Origin: Baylisascaris procyonis
Lineage: Eukaryota; Nematoda; Chromadorea; Rhabditida; Ascarididae
Direction: 5' to 3'
Assembly: GCA_037389465.1 (NCBI GenBank)
Contig: JAZARR010000127.1
Coordinates: 1-64,000 of the forward strand
Length of the DNA: 64,000 nt
Positions 51,314 through 63,140 of this stretch are shown in pieces (position 1 is the first letter of the stretch; every line of letters starts with the position of its first letter). Position numbers and translations under genes: made by a program. A model generated the notes under the pieces. It saw nothing but the letters and a program-made list of their open reading frames with translations. It was not told the origin of the DNA and ran no database searches.

Positions 51314-52455
51314 CGTCGTGAACAAAACGAAGGTGGTGGTCGTATGTAGACGACAGAAAAAGATAAAGAAGAGATCGACGGTTTATTAGAAAAGAGATCA
51401 ACAAAGTTAAGGTCACAATGCACGTGAAGTAAAACCAACAAGCTGCACAGGCCTGTCAAAATTAATCGGCAATATAAAAGCAATAAACGAAACAACGACA
51501 ATCGAAGGCCAGAGCTTTGACTTGGGGCAGGTTGAGCGAAATGAGCAATATAACACCGAATGAGCGGGACACACCTTCAGAATATGATACTTATTGTCAA
51601 CTGTCTCACGGTATGATGCACTGAAACGCAATATAAGCACAAGAGAAACGAGGTGTCGGGCGGTTGCTTTCGTGCCGACACCCAGTTATCAACGTATCAA
51701 GGTATCAGTGCCTATCTCGTGCGGTTGATTCCGTTCACCGCAATTTCTTTTCTCCCGCTCTGAGGTTGATTCTTCGGGCTTGTGGCTACTGGACAACTTG
51801 AAAAGTAATAATTGATTTCAACAAAGAAACCGGCCTGTTTTGATGAGGGCTCGTCCGCTTGCGCCCTTTTTCTTCTTTTTGTGCTTGGCTATACCAACCT
51901 CCTGGTTGGTCCGTCCCAAGTTTGTTCTCACGGTTCGGGGGACACCTTTTTGCGTGCGAATCGCCCGACACCTCAAACTTGGGTAATTAAACCTTCTGAT
52001 GCTTTACAAACAACGTAAAAACGCGATATACTCGAAAAACGAATACAAAACCATCATAAAACATGATCTGAGTCAAATGCGATGATTCTGGTAATGAGCT
52101 AACGAAAAGGTACAAACAAATGACGAGGAGAGTGAAAAAAAAACGTCACAAACTACTGACGAGATCGTGGAACTTTGAGGCAATCCACAAGTAACCATGA
52201 AAATAAAGTTTAAATTCAGAAAAAACAATGAAGAAGAAAGTGCTGACAAATGAAGTAAAGGCGCTACACTTACACGCTTACACACGACGCATTAGAAGAC
52301 ACGCGTTTACACACGACCGCAACGCCGCATTAGAAGACGATATAGTCGCCACAGTCAGAGATCAACTTAGATCGTTCTTTGAGTTATTGCGTTGACACAC
52401 AGTTTGATTTACTGTGTGCAGCAGCCCACTAACTCATTCGCGAATCTTCGCGACA
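51314..52455 (-). repeat. 5' LTR of the BEL/Pao element
   Basis: 1142 bp, matching 44745-45886 apart from the two differences noted. It drives transcription leftwards into Gag-Pol. Its last sense base is G instead of the A expected from the terminal inverted repeat. Confidence 0.97.
51972..51993 (-). other. Perfect SL1 spliced-leader sequence inside the 5' LTR
   Basis: Second copy of the SL1 22-mer, exactly 6569 bp from the first, again followed by GT. This is the copy that would be transcribed at the 5' end of element RNA. An AG (AAGCAG, 51277-51282) lies 5 nt before the Gag-Pol ATG and could act as an acceptor for the SL1 donor, although its upstream tract is purine-rich and weak. Confidence 0.97.
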
Positions 52456-52460
52456 AATTG
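52456..52460. repeat. Target-site duplication, right copy (AATTG)
   Basis: Matches 44740-44744 exactly. Confidence 0.93.
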
Positions 52461-53837
52461 ATCGCTCTGTAAAGGTACCTAGAAACTTAAAAATAACACC
52501 ATATATAATGGGCAAGGAATCAGGCCATAAGCAAATTTAACTGAGTTTCTCATCTGATTGTTTTTTGTTTGAATGGGGTGCTTGGTGCAAAGACTATGTA
52601 GATGCGTATGTAAACTATTGTATTTGAAGCATATACTATAAATCTGGTGTTTAGAACCGTTAACTGTTAGGTTTTCACTAGCGTAGTTCCTGAAAATTTT
52701 ACTATAGATCGATGGGGGCACAAAAAGAATTTCTCAAACATTTGTGCATTTGATCTGAAAAGAGAAGGAAAAAAATTTATCACTAAAATCAATTTCATTG
52801 TTTCTGAATCCCTCAGAGGTGATCATTCCAACAGTCGCGATTTAAAGATTAGTAACGTTTTCTTAATGTTTCGTCGACTCCTTTGTTTGTCTTCATTGCA
52901 ATCAGATTGGTAATCGTAAACATAACATTTTGCACTGTGTTGCATTTTTCCATCCATCTATAGATCATTAACATATTGATGGTCTCTGAAAGAAATTTCA
53001 TCATTTGTTTCTCCTTCATCATCTTTAATAGCTACATTTCTGATTGAACGATCAGCAACCTCTTTGTTTTCTTTGTATTCGCGCTATCGCGACACTATCT
53101 TTGTTTATATTGAGCAGAGGAGTATGTATGCATTTTGCATGAGTGAAAGAAATTATTATTTTTTATGAATATGGAATATGGTAAGGAAATTAAAGCGCTA
53201 TGAATACGTTAAAGTGCATCAAAAATACCAAGTCTGCTGATGAAAAAAGATTTGAGAACTTAAGGGGATTTAAGACTTATGCCGACAACCGTTTTCATCC
53301 ATCCACTTCTCCATATATGTAGGATGAAGAAGAGGAGGGAGTAGTGGGGGAGGGGACACGTCCGCAAACCTTGGGATTCCAAGCACTATTTAATAATTAA
53401 ACGGGAATTAAATGCAGGAAATGATGGAAATTCTGCAAGTATACAGAAATTCTTTAGGTATAAGAGCAACGTATATGTTCATCGATATCAGATATTAGAG
53501 AATTTGTTTAAAAGTGCTTTCAGAGGCACTCTTGAACACCTTTCACCTATTGGGCGGTTCCAGTTTCCTGTGTCTATGAAAGAACAATCGATTTCAACCA
53601 TCTATAATAAATGCGATATGAGCTCAATGACATATGAAGCTCACTGAAAGGTACTTTCGCTTTTCGCTATTTTTGCACAATTATTCTCATGCAATAATTT
53701 GGGCAGAAATGATCGTATAAGATAGCAGCGTCTAGTCCATAAATGGAACTACTTATTATGGCTATGCAATCGCAGCGAATTGGCTCAATTATAGATATTC
53801 GTTTAACACTCATATTCTCCATTATTCTCCTTCTTAC
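52461..53837. other. Stretch without a supportable gene
   Basis: AT-rich sequence right of the retrotransposon. An ORF at 52479-52721 (minus) has no motif. Confidence 0.5.
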
Positions 53838-53951
53838 TAAAGAAGGACATACTAAGCTACTTTCATTCGACCTTCCATTCACTTCAGACCTCAACAGCTG
53901 ATGATGTTTTGCAGCTATTTCGGGCAGTTCCTTGCCGATGCACTCTTTCAT
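53838..53951 (-). CDS. Possible first coding exon, unknown
   Basis: ATG at 53951, 12 nt after an acceptor-like CCCACCTAG, and a good donor (TTA|GTAAGAAG) after 38 codons. The sequence is a helical, polar segment (GKELPEIAAKHHQLLRSEVN). No further exon was located. Confidence 0.33.
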
Positions 53952-55640
53952 TCAATAGTATCGCTAGGTGGGCAAGCGCTACCATGCTGGGCCTATAAAC
54001 GTACCCATTTCAACAGCCAAAATACATGCAAATACAACGTTTTCTCTAAATTCTCGCATATGGGTGCATAATAAGCTTTATTATCCTTGGTCACCATTAT
54101 ACAAATTGATTGGTGGCTACAATGGACGTATTCTGCTGTGTCTTTCGTCCCACAGTAAATACATGCATCAGTATAGACAACTAAAGACATGTTTGGGATC
54201 TAAAATTCTTTTCACTCTGTATTCTTATTGGCTGTTTAAATAAAAATTTCAGTCCGCATTCTTCTAAAATGTCTGAATTCTTCTTGAATTGGCAAAAGGA
54301 AAAACTTTGAAGTGAATGAAAAGACGAATGAAAGTATGTACCTGTAATATGCAAATGCTTTGACACTTTTGGTTTCATCTGCAATCCTGAACAGCTATAG
54401 GATTCCGATTACATTTATACTCGTGAAGTATAACAGCTCGCTATTAAAGAGTTGGCAGTTTCTATCGTAAGGAAAATCTGAAATTACGAGATAAATATGC
54501 TTTGAGTAGAAGTACATCTCCAATTATTGTTGAAAGCTTCCCTCGGAAAAGAGCGAACATTTATGGCAATGTTCGCATGTCATTTCATTGGCTAATCGTT
54601 TCGAGAACAAAGTATAATGCTTTTTGGCATAATGATTTGTCGCCAGTCGGGTGGCATCTCACTAGAGGTACATCTTCATATGGTAAATGATCACACATTT
54701 CCCGTAGCTTTATTTGTTACATTAAGAACGCCATTCTACAACCTCAAATGTTCATGGCCGCTTCATTTTGTCTACTTGATGACAGTTTTTTGAAGTGTTT
54801 CATAAGCCATGCAGTTCTTTGCCAACCGAAACAATCGAAGCTGTTTGCAGCATCTAGTAGGATCTGCCAATTGCAATTTGAACCGTTGCAAGGATGATTA
54901 CCTTTCGGTGAATTATTTATTGATTCGAAAAGTATAAATGCTGATGTCGTGGTCCCTGTGTATGTTTGATGATAGTTCGATGCGGGTGGTCATTTTATGG
55001 CGAGTTTCGCTTCATTTGAAACACAATTTGACTGGCTATTCAAACGAAATATCTCTGTTAGCGTCATTATTGCTCCCTCAGGAAATCGAATTGATAGGCA
55101 TCGTTCATGTTCCCGAGATCACCATTTCAGATGCCGCTCGTAATTCTAATTTATTTCAAATCGCTTCATTCAACAAGGGAATTGCTGATTGCAATAATGG
55201 TTGCGTAAATGTGTTTGTTTTTATGTAAAAGTATAACATAGAAACAAACTCACATCATTGTTTTTCTTCGTAGAAACAAACGGCATCAATGAGAAAATTG
55301 CAACGTGATGAACAACGCCATGACCCTTTTTTATATTTTCCCGTCTATAAATGTTAACGATATTCGATAGACTTCCTTAATATTATAAGTGTTTTTGTTG
55401 AAAGTTTCTCCACTCATATCGAATGAAGGAGGCGACTCTATGGTAAGAATTTTTCGTACAATCTGAGTAGATCATATAGAATGATTGGAGAAAAAGCACG
55501 ATGATGAGGAAAATTTGATATTCATTGAACTCGTGCTTAAGGAATAGATCTAATAAAAATTAGCAATAGGTGTATGGCGACACTTTGAAGAATTAATTTG
55601 TCGCATCACCTCGTGGCTATTAATTTTGTATGATTTCAAG
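53952..55640. other. Unresolved; may hold upstream exons of the 55.6-56.2 kb gene
   Basis: Plus-strand open stretches at 54502-54690 (ending near a donor, CACTAGAG|GTACATC) and 54938-55228 look partly protein-like. A short piece before 55441 ends CTATG|GTAAGA. Competing frames are open, and phases do not link them to the downstream exons. Confidence 0.3.
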
Positions 55641-56157
55641 ATTTGGAGACGAAGTATTGGAGATTCCAGTCATACGTAATTGATCTTCTTCTAGAAATTG
55701 AAAGGTTTGCGCCAACAATATAGCATTTCGGGCATATGTAAACAAAATTATTTTCTAAGTTTTGTAAACGGCTGGTATATTGATATGCTGGATAGGGTTT
55801 ATTTGCAGAGGAAGCGAGGCAACTTTATTTAGAGGATTGCATTGAAGTAGTACGGTTTTTGGAAGGCAAGCAAGCCTTATGGACAAAGTACATCAACCTA
55901 ATGAACAAACCCAATGGGAAAGTTGATGCACAGCAAATTTTTGTCCAAAAGCTTCCAAAATACTTTAGCCCTTCAGATTTGTAGCGCAATTTTTTCGAAA
56001 AAAAAAATTTGTACTTTTAGGTACGTCTACCTTGCACTAACTCTTATGCTGGGAGCAATTTTTTCCTTCTTAACAGAGCTTTCCGAGTAAAAGAAACATC
56101 CCGCAGGGTTTTGGTGACCGGACTGCCAAGGAATTCGAGGACGAAAACGTGGACTAG
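55641..56157 (+). CDS. Terminal exons of an unidentified gene
   Basis: Exons 55641-55675 (after GATTTCAAG; GDEVLEIPVI), 55809-55921 (after TTTATTTGCAG; EARQLYLEDCIEVVRFLEGK, then ALWTKYINLMNKPNGK) and 56077-56157 (after TTCCTTCTTAACAG; FPSKRNIPQGFGDRTAKEF, then TAG). Both junctions keep phase and give about 75 residues. The middle exon could read on to a TAG near 55983 if its GTTGAT donor is not used. Composition is clearly protein-like: charged, helical, Trp-containing. I do not recognise the family. Upstream exons are missing. Confidence 0.55.
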
Positions 56158-58933
56158 GATCTTGGTTCATGGCCTTCTTGAAGCACAGATTCTCAGTAAT
56201 AAGTATAACGGATAGGAAAGATCACTGTTGCTTCCGAACGCTAAAATTGATGGACCTCAAATGAGTTGCTGCTGCAGCTCATTCTGCTATTACAGGAGAG
56301 GCTTCATGAAGACGGCTTTAAACCGGTAGTTTGCAATGGTCAAAGATACTCACTCAATTTCATGACATTCATTGCGAGTAAGCTATTTCCTATCTTCATT
56401 GAGAATAGTTGTGTTAAAAAATTCCCTTCTCTCAAACCCCTTCGAGCTTCAATATAGAACTGTACATTCCATGTTTTAACTCAGCAAGCGAAACCTTCTG
56501 GCGGTGAATATGCGAATGAGTCGGTTTGTGCATCAATAAATTGGCTTCGTTAAAACGTCCATATGTGTGCAGTTGCGAGAAAGGCACGACTGGTAAGTGG
56601 GCAATCAGCGTTGCCGAAAATGTACGCAGCACAGAATAACTTCCATGATTGGGCGATTGTCTTCTTTGTTAAGCGTTCAAACATTTACACTTTTTAAGCT
56701 TTGAGCACCAATAATTTAGTGACCGGACAATTGCGCCCTAACACATTGACGCCTCCGAAATGCAATTCCAAGAAACACTCATACTCTCAGTTGATTTTAT
56801 TTTCAACTTAAAGAATGCTATCCATAAGGCATTAACCTTTGGTCTTCATGAGTGACTAACCAGTTTAGCAGTATTCACCCGGAGCTTGGCTCATTCACTT
56901 ACTTAAAATGCAACTGCTTTTTATGTATGACAAGTGAAAAAAGTTTGCTGTAAACATTTGGCACTAATTTTCTGGCGTGAGGGACGTTGAAGCGTGACGA
57001 AGGTGAAATTGCAATGTGACAAACTGAGGATTATAAGGTTCACCTGAGTTAGCCCAAAAACTCACCTTATAGATTGCTTGCCCACTCAGTCGATATTTTT
57101 GTGCCGTTGACTTCTTTATTGCTCATATATATGCAAGTTTTGCCAGTATACCAACAAGTTGCTGAGTAAATGTATCTTCTGAAGATGGTCCTAACTTCCT
57201 TAAAAATTTAATTCTCATAGATAATTCTCTTTAATTTTTACAGCATTCTTAATATAGCCTCCCTGATTGATCTGTGGAATCGGTCGTAGCGTAATGAGCT
57301 CTGCATTCTGCATCCGATCCTGTTTCATTGAGTGAATCGTGAGTAGTGGATTATTTAAAATTGTATCAATGGACTGGCGTAATGCTAATCCTAGGTCTAA
57401 ATGGATCGTGATAACGAGTAATTCGAAGTGATAACGTTGTCATAGAGGTTACGTTCTAAAAAGTGATGCTTGCTTCAGGCCTGTATGTAAAATTTGCCTA
57501 TTCATAACTGGAGACCAATGAGGCTACTCACATGCATACTTCAATTGGCGTGAAAATCGAGAGAAATCTGCTGAAAAAAAAGCGCTTTTATCATTACAAA
57601 CAATCTACATAATTATTGCAGATATTCAAATGAACATGCGCACATTTATTCCTTTGTTACTGAATTGGCTTTCGACCATTTGAGTTTTTCCGAATTTTTA
57701 TGTAACCCGAATTGATAAAATTATTTGGTCATCGCTGATTAGATTGTCAATCTGCAAAAACAAAGTCAAATATTCTATTAGGTTATTGTAAAGAAGTAGC
57801 TGGGCATTGCAGTGCCCAACAGTTGGCATGCAAGGAACAGCAAGAACTCAAAATACTTCTAAGCGTTTCGATCTTCTGAAGTGACATGGAGCAAAAGATG
57901 CGTGGAGTTTATATAAGAAGGAAACGAAGAATGGAGTGAGAAGTGGAAGAGGTAGGGAAGAAGGAGACAGTAAAGCAAACTGAGTGACCCCAAATGAAGG
58001 AAGTAAATTTTAATCAAGAAATTCGTAAAATTAGCGAATAAATCAATGAGAAAATAATAAAGACGACTCGATAGAACAACACATGTGACGTATTTGTTTC
58101 TCTTCTCTACGAATTTTTCGTATTTCGTTAGAAATTTATTTCCTCTATCTCAACTTCAATTAACGAAATTGTCATACCACATCTGTTCGATGCTAATAAT
58201 ATTTAATTCCCTCATCCGCCTCTACCTTCGATGCTATGTCTTCTACACATGCGTTTTATTCCTTAGCACAAGTGTTGTTATGTGATGTTTCCATAGGGCG
58301 ATAAAACGCTCTGATAGCACTTTTCTTTCAGGATGTAAAAGAGTATCGCTTTGCTTTCTCTAATTGTATTTTGCAAGATGCTGCTAGTCGATCGGGCACT
58401 CATTTAAGATTGCGTGCACCGCTTGAAGCGTGATGCTTAGATATATTCACTGCTGAAATTCAATAAATTCTCCGATGCATTTTCTCACCAATAGAACGGC
58501 GGAAGTCGATGTAGTCTTCATTGAAATTGATGCAAAGTAGTCATTCTTTTCTCGTAATACAGTTGTAAATTTTTGCTGGAGATTATTTTAATTTTGAAAT
58601 TTTCAAATTACATTTTCGGTTGTTGCTATTCTACAGAAAATATTCAATGTCCGGTTTGCAAATATTTACTTAGTTGCAATCAGATGAATTTTCAAATTTG
58701 ATCGCAAATTTATTCTTCGTTTCTTCCTTATGTTGGTGTGAATGCCTGTTATAGAACTTATTAAAATATATCCGCATGAAATGCACAGCCGAAGCATGAT
58801 GCAACGCAGTATGCAAATTGCAAATCGCCCATGAATTTTCTTAATTCAGTGATGAATTGAATGATTTGTGCCGCGAGTTTGTGGTGAAACACTTGCATCG
58901 CATATGATCAGCGAGAACGTGGCATGAACGAAT
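56158..58933. other. Stretch without a supportable gene
   Basis: ORFs at 56266, 56432 and 58085 lack motifs and splice support. The left part may be the 3' UTR of the preceding gene. Confidence 0.5.
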
Positions 58934-59140
58934 TTACGCGAGCAGGTGAAACGATCGAATATATACGAAATTGTGGTGCACACTACTGCAAAGACTCCAC
59001 AGATCTTTAATTCTCTCTATATTAACATCATTAAAAAACTCTTTTCGGTCGCGTGATGCAAATTTTGCAATTAGCACGTCGCCGCTAAAAATTTCCACAA
59101 ATTTAGCGACTAATCCATCAAATACGCTAGTGAATTTCAT
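58934..59140 (-). CDS. Short ORF or exon, unknown (tentative)
   Basis: 68-codon ATG frame with protein-like start (MKFTSVFDGLVAKFVEIF, KEFFNDVNIERIKDLW). It begins 13 nt after TTTTTGATGCAG, which could be a trans-splice acceptor. No family is recognised, and an overlapping plus-strand frame (58971-59201) cannot be excluded. Confidence 0.25.
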   Translation of the reverse strand: MKFTSVFDGLVAKFVEIFSGDVLIAKFASRDRKEFFNDVNIERIKDLWSLCSSVHHNFVYIRSFHLLA

Positions 59141-60695
59141 TTCAAAATGTCACCTGCATCAAAAATTTGCGAACTATTGCGCAGAAAACGTGCATCCTTA
59201 GCGGTTTCAAAGTATTTTTTTAGAAAATTTTGTGCAAAAATATTATTTCTTTTCCCCTTGGTTGATTATTTATTCTTAGTTTGAAATTGTGTCTCAATTT
59301 TCAGTTTCCTATTTTTTCTTTGAATTTTTATTCTCGAATGACATATGATCACACTCTCATTAGAGCTATTTAAGGAGAAATTTGAGTGCTTTCTTTTAAA
59401 GTTCATCTTGACGCTTTATTTTAATATTTCATTAATAGCGCACTGCAGATTATTCAACTTCATATAAGTTATTCATATTGGAAGGACGTTTGTGATTTCT
59501 TGTTAGCAACTTTTGAACTAAAAGCTTTCATTTGCTCATTCATTGTTGCAAGATGGCAAACAAATCTCAAGCGAATTCTTAATGAATGATCGATTTCTTC
59601 GTTCTTTTATCCTTTTAAATGTTTGCAATGGCAAACATCAAATTTCTCCACTAATATCATAATCTCGCACTTCTCTATTCGTTAGAATAAAAGCGTTCGA
59701 TTTATTAATAGCTTTTCAATTCTTTTCATCAACGAATATATTCATGTGACATTGAGATTATAAGTCGTTGTTCGCATGTGAGAGGGGAAATTAGCGAACG
59801 TCTCCAAAAGGCTAGGGCTTATACAGAATTTTCCATCATTAGTGTACACTCCTTTATAGTGCAAACTTTTCAACGATTTTTGGATGTTCTGGTTGTGATC
59901 GACTTTTTTTGCTGCATTTAGCAGTGAAAATTCTTTGCTTGACCTGAGCTTTTATGTTCTATTTTTCTCACTGAAGCCGTCAATAGGAAGCGTTCCATAC
60001 CGTTAAAGCAATTCACAGCGTTAACTGGCGCTTTATAATAACCGTTAACCGGCGCTTCTTTATAAATGAAATGTGAAATTTAATTTTGAGCCTTCTTACT
60101 GCATTAAATGAGGAACTCTATATGGAGCGGTGAATTCCAAACGAAGTGCACTTTCCTCTCTATGCGACTAACAACTTAGCTGCACGTTGAATAGTTCTTA
60201 GTAAATGTAACGATTTCGAAAATGTGGTTGTTTTTGAATGGTGTTCACTTTTAGTTGTTTTGTAGATTCTATATGCGTTTATGAATTGCTTTTCTCGTAA
60301 ATTTTTGTGAATAAAAGTGCTTAAACAATTTCGTAGAATTCAGTTTGAAGAATGGTTGTAAATTTTTCATGTTTCGGTGAACAATATGATGGATTGCGAA
60401 GCTAATTCTCAAATTATGAAGAAGTTATAACGACTGAGGAAACAACTTGAAAAAAAATGTTTTTGTTAATCTTAGCCCTATAACACAACGGACCTGAGTG
60501 ACGGCTACGGAGTTTCGGTATGGGATTTAGTATAAAACAAATAATTTCCATTGTTGTATGTGCACTTCGTGCTATGTTTGACTTCGGTGAACACTGGGAA
60601 AACGAACGCACAGTGATCAGTGTTTGCAGTGTACTAGGCATGAATACCGACGGACAGCTGAACGCATAGAGCATATGCGATGCTAGTGACTGCGG
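59141..60695. other. Stretch without a supportable gene
   Basis: An imperfect tandem duplication of about 23 bp at 60019-60065 (CGTTAACTGGCGCTT / CGTTAACCGGCGCTT). A 49-codon plus-strand ATG frame near 60520-60669 (FDFGEHWENERTVISV) adjoins the end of the non-LTR relic and may belong to its insertion site or to an older repeat. Confidence 0.35.
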
Positions 60696-61850
60696 ACTTA
60701 CTTAGATTACTTAGAATTCGTTATTCAACGAGATGTCCCTGTCGCAACAGACAGTCCCGTGACGACGTTCCGCACGATGCCCTTCCATAACGATCTGTCT
60801 ACTGCTTTTCTTCTCCATGTTGTTCCTACATTTGTCTTGAGGAAGTCTTCCCATCTGCGTGGTGGCCTTCCTCTGTGTCTTTTGCGATCTCTTGGACACC
60901 ACTGCAGTATTCTGGCGCTCCACCTATTGTCATCTTTGCATGCAACATGGCCGGCCCAGCGTAATTTGTTTAACTTGTATTCAATTACTACGTCCTTCAG
61001 CAACGTTCTTTGCCTTATCACTTCGTTTTTCACTTTATCGCGGAGCGATATTCCGAGCATTGATCTCTCCATTGCTCGTTGTGTTGTTTGTAGTTTTTTC
61101 TCTTCTGCGGCTGTTAGCGCTCAGGTTTCGCTACCGTATGTCATTGCTTTCAAGACTGTAGAGTTGAACAGTTTCGGTTTCGTTTCTCGCTTGAGTTTTG
61201 ATTTTAGGATATCAGATATTTCTTTGAATTTACTCCAGGCGGCTCTTTGTCTTCTAGTGATTTCTTCCTTCAGATCGTTGTCCATCCTGACTGCTTGTCC
61301 CAAGTAAACGTAGCTTTCCACTTCTTCTATATGCTCGTTGCCAAGTTTTATTCCGTCGCAAGGCAAGTCTTTTGACTTCATGAACTTGGTTTTAGTTTTG
61401 TTGACCTTCAGACCGATTTTTGCATCTTCCCTGTCCAATTCCATCAGCATTTTTTGTAGCTCATCCGTTGAGCTACCTATGAGGACAATGTCGTCGGCGA
61501 ACCTTAGGTGGTTTAGCTTCTCGCCGTCAATTGTAATACCTTCTGTCCAATTCAACTTACGCATCACCATTTCGAGGCAAGCAGAGAATAGCTTAGGAGA
61601 TATCGTGTCACCTGCTTGACTCCTTTACAGACTGGGATTTGTAACTCGTTATTGAACAGGGTAATGCTCGTGAAATTGCCCTTTTGCGCTGACTGAAGTA
61701 GTTTAATGTAGCCGGGGTGGATTCCTTGGTCCTTTAGTGCTTCGAGCACTGCATTGACCTCCACGCTATCGAACGCCTGCCTTTTCGAAGTCCACAAAGG
61801 CGTAACTGCGGACGCTGGATTCTTTATCTCTATGCCCATTTGTGGGCATT
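60696..61850 (-). mobile_element. RTE-like non-LTR retrotransposon, 5'-truncated and decayed
   Basis: C-terminal part of a reverse transcriptase. Pieces: 61839-61564 (AFDSVEVNAVLEALKDQGI), 61570-61121 (RFADDIVLIGSS catalytic motif, VNKTKTKFM) and 61072-60725 (LRWAGHVACKDDNRW, GRPPRRWEDFL, the typical RTE C-terminal motif). The first piece is out of frame at both ends, so two frameshifts break it. A TGA replaces the expected Trp codon after YGSET near 61121. The endonuclease domain is absent. The 3' end is a short TAAG-type repeat (60696-60714), usual for RTE elements. Dead copy. Confidence 0.88.
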
Positions 61851-62799
61851 TCCGACGATCAAAACCAACCTGAATTTTGAGTGTTCTACGGATTTTAGGT
61901 GCTCAAAAGTAGGCGAAACTCCAAAACGTAGAAGAACCTTTAAGCCTAGGCGCAGATGATATTATAGTTTAATACTAACTGCATCCCACCCATACGTTTA
62001 TTCACAGCGGAACCAAGGAATCAACAAATTTTTAGTGGTTACCTTCGAGTAGCAATAATAGAAAAAACTCTAATGTTTGATTTCACACTATCCGTTGGGT
62101 GGCTGAAAATCGTTGCCTTTTGCTATAAACTTCAACAATTAGAAGCAAAATTTCCATTAAAATTTCATTGATTGCGTTGTTCCAAGCAAAACGATGGAGC
62201 AGCATTATGCAGTGGTTTCAATCTCTGTTGGGATTTTTTTGTTTGTTCAAATGAGCAATCGCTGCGGTAAAATGTCATAAAGTCGCTGCCAGTATTGAAC
62301 ATGAGTAAAATCCGCAATAAATTTTCTTCAATTTCCGCTATAAACGTCTACATAGCGTTGCTATTTGCTGACGGAGATGCTATGTGAGCGCCTTCTTCTC
62401 TTTTACGAACGAACATCATAACGTAGCTGACATGGACGAAAGCGTCTATTAGTTGGGCGGTTGAATATTGATGAAACATTTCCATTCGGTGAGGATTAAT
62501 TAGTGACTAGCTGTCCCGCTACTTGCTCAACTTACGAATAACCCTCATCTCACTTTCTTCTTTTGAGGCAATTTGAAAATCCACCGATAAATAACGACTG
62601 AGTGGATTTGAGGGAATTTGATCAATTTGAATACGCCAGTGGATATAATGCACGAATTTCGTAATTACTCTAATCCCACCAACTAATATGGAAACACATA
62701 ATAGTAAAATTTACCACATAGCGATCCCTTGTTAAATTACTGACTATTGCTCGACTTAAATGAATCAAAAATTCTGTTTACTCAGAGTTGATTTTTCAG
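61851..62799. other. Stretch without a supportable gene
   Basis: A 28-codon plus-strand frame at 62302-62388 (MSKIRNKFSSISAINVY) ends over a GTGAGC donor and could be spliced to 62800-62873, but the frames conflict. Confidence 0.3.
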
Positions 62800-62873
62800 A
62801 CATGATGAGTGTTGCCTCCGGCAGCAAAGGGTTTATCAGAGATCATCATACATTCGCGCTAAATAAAGCATAA
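62800..62873 (+). CDS. Possible short terminal exon, unknown
   Basis: A strong acceptor (TTGATTTTTCAG) precedes an open stretch with MMSVASGSKGFIRDHHTF ending in TAA. A second frame is also open for most of its length. Confidence 0.28.
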
Positions 62874-63140
62874 ATCCTCTCAACTCGCGTATAAATGAGT
62901 ACTGGCTACTCGTATTCGTTGAAGGCGTTCTAGGAATTGAGTGGGAAGTGTGAGATCGAATAAAGCTGTGCATAGAGCATTTCGAGAGGTCAAGCCCCCG
63001 CATGCATTAGGTCCATATTTAAAGGAACCCAACTTAAACAACAAGCGGATGGCTAAGAGGAAACGGCATTGCAGCTAATGGACTCATGTTATTAGATAGC
63101 TTTTCGGGTACTGAATAAACTTCAATAAACGTATTTTCCT

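Larger units (their letters stand above)
44745..52455 (-). mobile_element. Full-length BEL/Pao LTR retrotransposon
   Basis: A 7711-bp element on the minus strand with 1142-bp LTRs at both ends, TGTCG/CGACA termini, a 5-bp AATTG target duplication, a tRNA primer-binding site after the 5' LTR, and one Gag-Pol frame with domain order Gag, zinc knuckles, protease, RT, RNase H, integrase. This order, the DUF1759/DUF1758/A17 signatures and the C-terminal DUF5641 remnant define BEL/Pao. No envelope-like ORF is present. A side-by-side reading of the LTRs shows two differences: 44764 T versus 51333 G, and the terminal base 44745 T versus 51314 C. The insertion is therefore recent. Each LTR contains a perfect SL1 spliced-leader sequence on the sense strand. 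Confidence 0.97.

Noticed and set aside
60759..61619. Plus-strand ORFs of 182, 100 and 93 codons
   Set aside because: Antisense to the RTE-like reverse transcriptase relic.
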